This document shows positions 60,486 through 64,000 of a stretch of DNA of 64,000 nt, piece after piece (the first letter of the stretch is position 1; each line of letters opens with the position of its first letter). The DNA is from Cenococcum geophilum 1.58 (taxonomy: Eukaryota > Ascomycota > Dothideomycetes > Gloniales > Gloniaceae): positions 248,001 to 312,000 of the forward strand of contig KV748267.1 in assembly GCA_001692895.1 (NCBI GenBank), written 5' to 3'. The notes below the pieces were generated by a model. That model worked only from the letters and a program-made list of their open reading frames with translations, was not told the DNA's origin and did not search any database. The translations under genes and the position numbers were made by a program.

Positions 60486-61430
60486 TTAATAATTAATATA
60501 GCCAAATGGGGCATCTAGACCTTAAATTATTACTAACTGCTGAAGTGTTTTTAGAAGCCTACTAATTATCCTTAGCTTGCTTATAATTCCTCTAATTAAT
60601 ATATATACCTCCTTATCTATACTTTCCGTAGTAAAGTATATACGCCGCCTAAATAGTAGAACGCCCTTTAGTATAGACTCTATATAAGCCACCGGCCGCC
60701 TAGAGATAAGGAAAAAGGAAAAGGCCCTAATAAGGGTATAATAAAGGTTCTCTCTACCTTAGTGATTAAGAGTTAAACGGCAAAATATAGTCCCTTAATA
60801 CTAGAAGTTACTATTAATAAAATAAGGTACGTTATTAAGCTTAAAGTAGAAAATAGAAGTATAGATTAAATCCTTTACTAAGGTTGCTTATATGCTAGAC
60901 GTAATAAAATTATATACTAATTGTTTAAGATCCTTAAGTAAAGATAAATTATTAATGTTTGGCTCCGGACCGTTAAAAAATATATTAAAACGATAGTATC
61001 GACTACGCGCCTCTATTAGCACGCTATTATAGAACTTTTTCCATTCTCTTTCTCTATTTAAATTGGCCGTGAATACCTATACTAGGCGCGAAATACATTA
61101 ATCTATAACTAGGGGTTATACTCCTACCTTATATTCGTAAGTAGAAGAAGTGCTAGTCTCTAGAAAAAGTATAAAATCTAATTGGCCCTTATCCGGCTAA
61201 AGAAATCGGCATTCCCAAAATGCGATAAAATAAGGATTATTAAACTTAAGGCCACTATCTTGGTAAGTGCCTAGGTTATTAAGTACTTTAGGCTTAAAAT
61301 ACTATAGAGCCGTAGATATATAGGAAGCACTTTCCTAACGTAGTTAGTAGGAAACTTAAGTTAGAAAAGTAGGCTCTAGAGACTTACGCTTCACTAATTA
61401 ATACGTTATACTCTAGTCGCTAAGCCTAAA
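60486..61430 (-). pseudogene. Patatin-like phospholipase, C-terminal part, RIP-damaged
   Basis: One minus-strand frame holds for about 315 codons to TAA 60486, with only RIP-type stops. It reads SASYISTALQYFKPKVLNNL, GTYQDSGLKFNNPYFIAFWE, LDFILFLETSTSSTYEYKVG, VFTANLNREREWKKFYNSVL, NIFFNGPEPNINNLSLLKDL, RAFSFFLISRRPVAYIESIL and ends GLDAPFGYI. Patatin domains end with an Asp-Gly-Gly/Ala catalytic Asp motif, DGG(L/F)xxNNP. Here it is DSG, a Gly to Ser change by a G to A transition. The GxSxG nucleophile motif should lie upstream (about 61.5-62.5 kb) and I could not place it. Fungal patatin proteins are lipid acyl hydrolases, and some act with NLR modules. Confidence 0.68.
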
Positions 61431-64000
61431 TAAGTTAGTACCCTTAAGTTAATATTAGTAAAATTGGATAAATAAATCCTTTAACTTATATACCGCACTC
61501 CTAAGATCTTTGTCCTCTATTATAGTTCGACATTAGATAAGGTATAGTTAGTTATATAGTTGTCGTCGTTACCGCGATCTTTATGTCGTTCTTTAGTAGA
61601 TTAAATATTTTAGGAGAAATGCCTAGACTCTATTAGAACGCGCTCTTAATGGTAGATAAATTATACTAATAGTCTCTAACAAGAGCGCTAATAAGTCTTT
61701 AAAATTTTCTTGTTAGGGAAAGGCGTCCTTTTTAATCTTGTGGAAAAGTCTTTCTAGTAAGCTCTTTAAATCAACGAAAAGACTCTTGGAGATCGCATAG
61801 TATAAAGTATATATTAATGCCAATTAGGCCGCCTTAAAAGTATATTAGGAAACGAATTATCTAGCTAGTAACTAATATATATTAACTAAGGTCCTATAAA
61901 TATAGTTAAAATAATCCCGGAGCGGGCAACCGAAATATTAAACTTATTGCTTAATATAATTGAGGAAAGTAAAAGGTATAACGCCATGAATACTACCTCT
62001 ATTTATGCAAAGAATACGAGTGCTGGCTATAGGTGGAATAAATTGGAAGCTAGATGTTTTTTAGGGTACCCTATAAAGTAAATAAGAAGAAATAATAAAT
62101 ATATGCTTTTTAGACTTTGGTTTTTAGCTAAAGGTCTTAATATATATATTATAGATTGCATGACCGTAGTTAAAGACCTTCTTAGGCATCCTTATTAGAT
62201 AGCAAAAGCAAGATTTATAGCTCTTAAATAGCGCGAATTATAGCTAAAAGAATTTAAGTTATTAATAATATATAAGTAAGGCACTCTCTATAACGGGCTA
62301 TAATACCATTTTTATAAATAAGGCTTCCATTTCCTCTTAAATAGCTAAAACGAATTTTTATTGCATATCTTTATGGATAGTGTAATCATAAATCGCGTTT
62401 CTATAAGTATCTGCGAAAAGCGCATTAAAAACGAGCGATAGGAGGAAATCTATGCCGATTAGCCAAATAGTTGATTAGTATATTATACGACTCTTATAAT
62501 AAGATCCTGGCGTATAACTTATTAGTAGTAAAGTAGAAGCAGTTAAAGGTACTATAAAATGCCATAGCCACGCCTAGCTTGGCATTTTACTGATTAATTC
62601 TTGTAGATGCTTTTGAAATTCTCACACAGTAAATCCTTAAGGATGAGATGACTAAATGAAATAGAAAAAGGACTTATCTAAGCAAAATTGGTCTATTATA
62701 ATTGCAGAAAGCGCTTCGAAATGGTGTATATTAAAGAGAAATCTATTATATCGGCGGGCCTATATAGCCTTGGTAGAGACTAAAAGAAGGCGTTTACGTA
62801 ATATAGAGGAATAAACACTGCGACTCTATTTCTAATTTAATTTAAGGACTTAAATGCTATAGAAATAGGCACCTAAGTCTTTTTTAATATTGTCTTCTTG
62901 TTCGTATTCCTTAACACTTTTTATAACTATTCTTATATTAGTCTAAAGCTTGGCCTCCGTAATAGATGGGTTAAATATAATAGATAAAGTGTTAAGAACT
63001 ACAAGTATATAAGGAAGAGTAGATTAAGGGAGGTTATACGGTAGAGGCTTAGTAGCTTAGCATGCTAAATACTTTAATATACTATAAAGCCCGCCTAGGT
63101 TAGAAGCAAAATAATATATAATATTTAAAAGAGGAGTAAGGATATAAGCAAAAAGAGAATTTATAATTTCTTTTGCCGAGCGATGGCCTGATTGCAACCA
63201 TTTAATCTGTTTTACTATTTTATACCTATTCTATAGGCTAGGTACAGAATCTAATAAACTGTAATTATAGATCTTAGAGTTAATGTATATTAAAGGGCTG
63301 TTATCTCTTTATATTTTTAAATCACTTTAAAGGTAGACCTAATAGTGGGAGCTTATTAAAGATAGATTGTTCTTCCTACTAAGGATTTGCCTGAGGAGTT
63401 TAGATTTAGTTTATCTGCCAATTAACGTAATAAAGGAAGGAGTTACGTCAGGCTTTAACGAAAGAGATTTAAAAGCATAATAATAAACTCTTAGCACGCT
63501 CTTACTCCTTATATAGGTAATCCTTATCTAGGGTAGGTCGTTTATACTTAGGCGAAAAGAAATATAACTAGTATTGGCTTAAGTTCTATTATTTGGTAGG
63601 GACTAACGGCTATTTATATTTCCGAAGTAGGCCTATTACGCTCGTGATCTTGGCGCTTTGTTCCAAATTCTGCGGATCTAAAATCTAAAATCTGGAATCT
63701 AGAATCTAGCTTAGCGTGAGCTAGATCGGAAAAACGAAATGCGTAATTTGATACTTCAACTATGCTCTTTAAGTTAGGAAACCGAATTACAACTCTAGAG
63801 TTTGATTTCCCTAGAAAGTAGCAGCTATGGGCATCCTCTCTCTAAGCAAGAATATGGCGTTTTAATACCCTATATAAGGAGTAGGCACAAGGAAGGGATT
63901 TATATATATTATTCTTGCATTATTTATACGAGCTTATAGGATTTCCACTTCGCGCTTTATATCTCTAAAGCTCTTTACCTATTAACAATTACTTTTACTT
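61431..64000. other. Right end of the window, unassigned
   Basis: Probably begins with the N-terminal part of the patatin gene on the minus strand (to about 62.5 kb), too damaged to follow. An inverted repeat TAAAATGCCA...TGGCATTTTA lies near 62546-62590. From about 62.8 to 63.6 kb nothing is recognised. The right arm of the long inverted repeat is at 63692-63733, followed by TTAGGAAAC-type repeated units to about 63830. Confidence 0.35.
63692..63733 (-). repeat. Right arm of the inverted repeat around the patatin region
   Basis: On the minus strand it reads TTTTTCCGATCTAG, then ACGCTAA and GATTC blocks, matching 60039-60080. The two arms face each other across about 3.6 kb. Confidence 0.5.

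Larger units (their letters stand above)
1841..64000. other. RIP-mutated AT-rich block
   Basis: From about 1841 to the right end the DNA is strikingly rich in TA, with CA and TG depleted and CG still common. Recognisable transposon and gene frames carry TAG/TAA where the family has Gln or Trp, and Tyr or Asn where it has His, Cys or Asp. This is the CpA to TpA pattern of repeat-induced point mutation in Pezizomycotina. The retrotransposon half (2-40 kb) is more heavily altered than the gene-like half (41-64 kb). Islands that keep CpA/TpG occur near 11.3, 32.7, 37.4 and 40.3-40.6 kb. Confidence 0.85.

Overview
The window looks like a chromosome segment of a filamentous ascomycete (Pezizomycotina). 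It has one intact host gene at the left edge, then about 62 kb of AT-rich DNA that carries the signature of repeat-induced point mutation (RIP). CpA/TpG dinucleotides are rare, TpA is very common, CpG largely survives, and recognisable coding frames are broken mainly by TAG and TAA where the families have Gln or Trp. Intron signals, chromodomain reverse transcriptase elements and the gene families seen (DUF3435, F-box/ankyrin, FHA-kinase, patatin) all point to fungi.

Layout. (1) 1-1840: normal composition, with the N-terminal 330 codons of a glyoxal/galactose oxidase-like copper radical oxidase on the minus strand, running off the left end. (2) 2224-8412: a complete Ty3/Gypsy chromodomain element (A) with 213-bp LTRs and a CTTAC target duplication. 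(3) 8418-11547: AT-rich relics. (4) 11553-31460: a nested retrotransposon nest. Element B (260-bp LTRs, target duplication ATAGT) is split by element C (about 378-bp LTRs, AGAGC), which is split by element D (423-bp LTRs, ACCCT). All three are plus-strand chromodomain Gypsy elements. (5) 33010-40460: a Copia-type element (F) cut in its RT by a 5'-truncated minus-strand Gypsy element (E), capped by an F-type LTR in inverted orientation.

(6) 41 kb onwards holds no recognisable retroelement. It starts with a RIP-damaged DUF3435 tyrosine recombinase on the plus strand, the family that includes the captain genes of Starship giant transposons. It is followed by remnants of accessory genes: a kinesin-light-chain-type TPR fragment, an FHA-protein kinase, two F-box/ankyrin genes, a second kinase-like gene of a fungal accessory family, a patatin-like phospholipase, a MITE and several coding-like stretches I cannot name. 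These genes keep their reading frames and in places their introns, so they decayed mostly by point mutation. A recombinase at one edge pointing into such a gene set suggests an eroded Starship or Starship-like cargo region. That is inference: the right boundary is not in the window and no terminal repeat has been shown.

Nothing in the RIP block looks able to make a full-length protein. The only gene likely to be functional is the oxidase at 1-990. Family calls rest on reading the frames by eye, with no database search.
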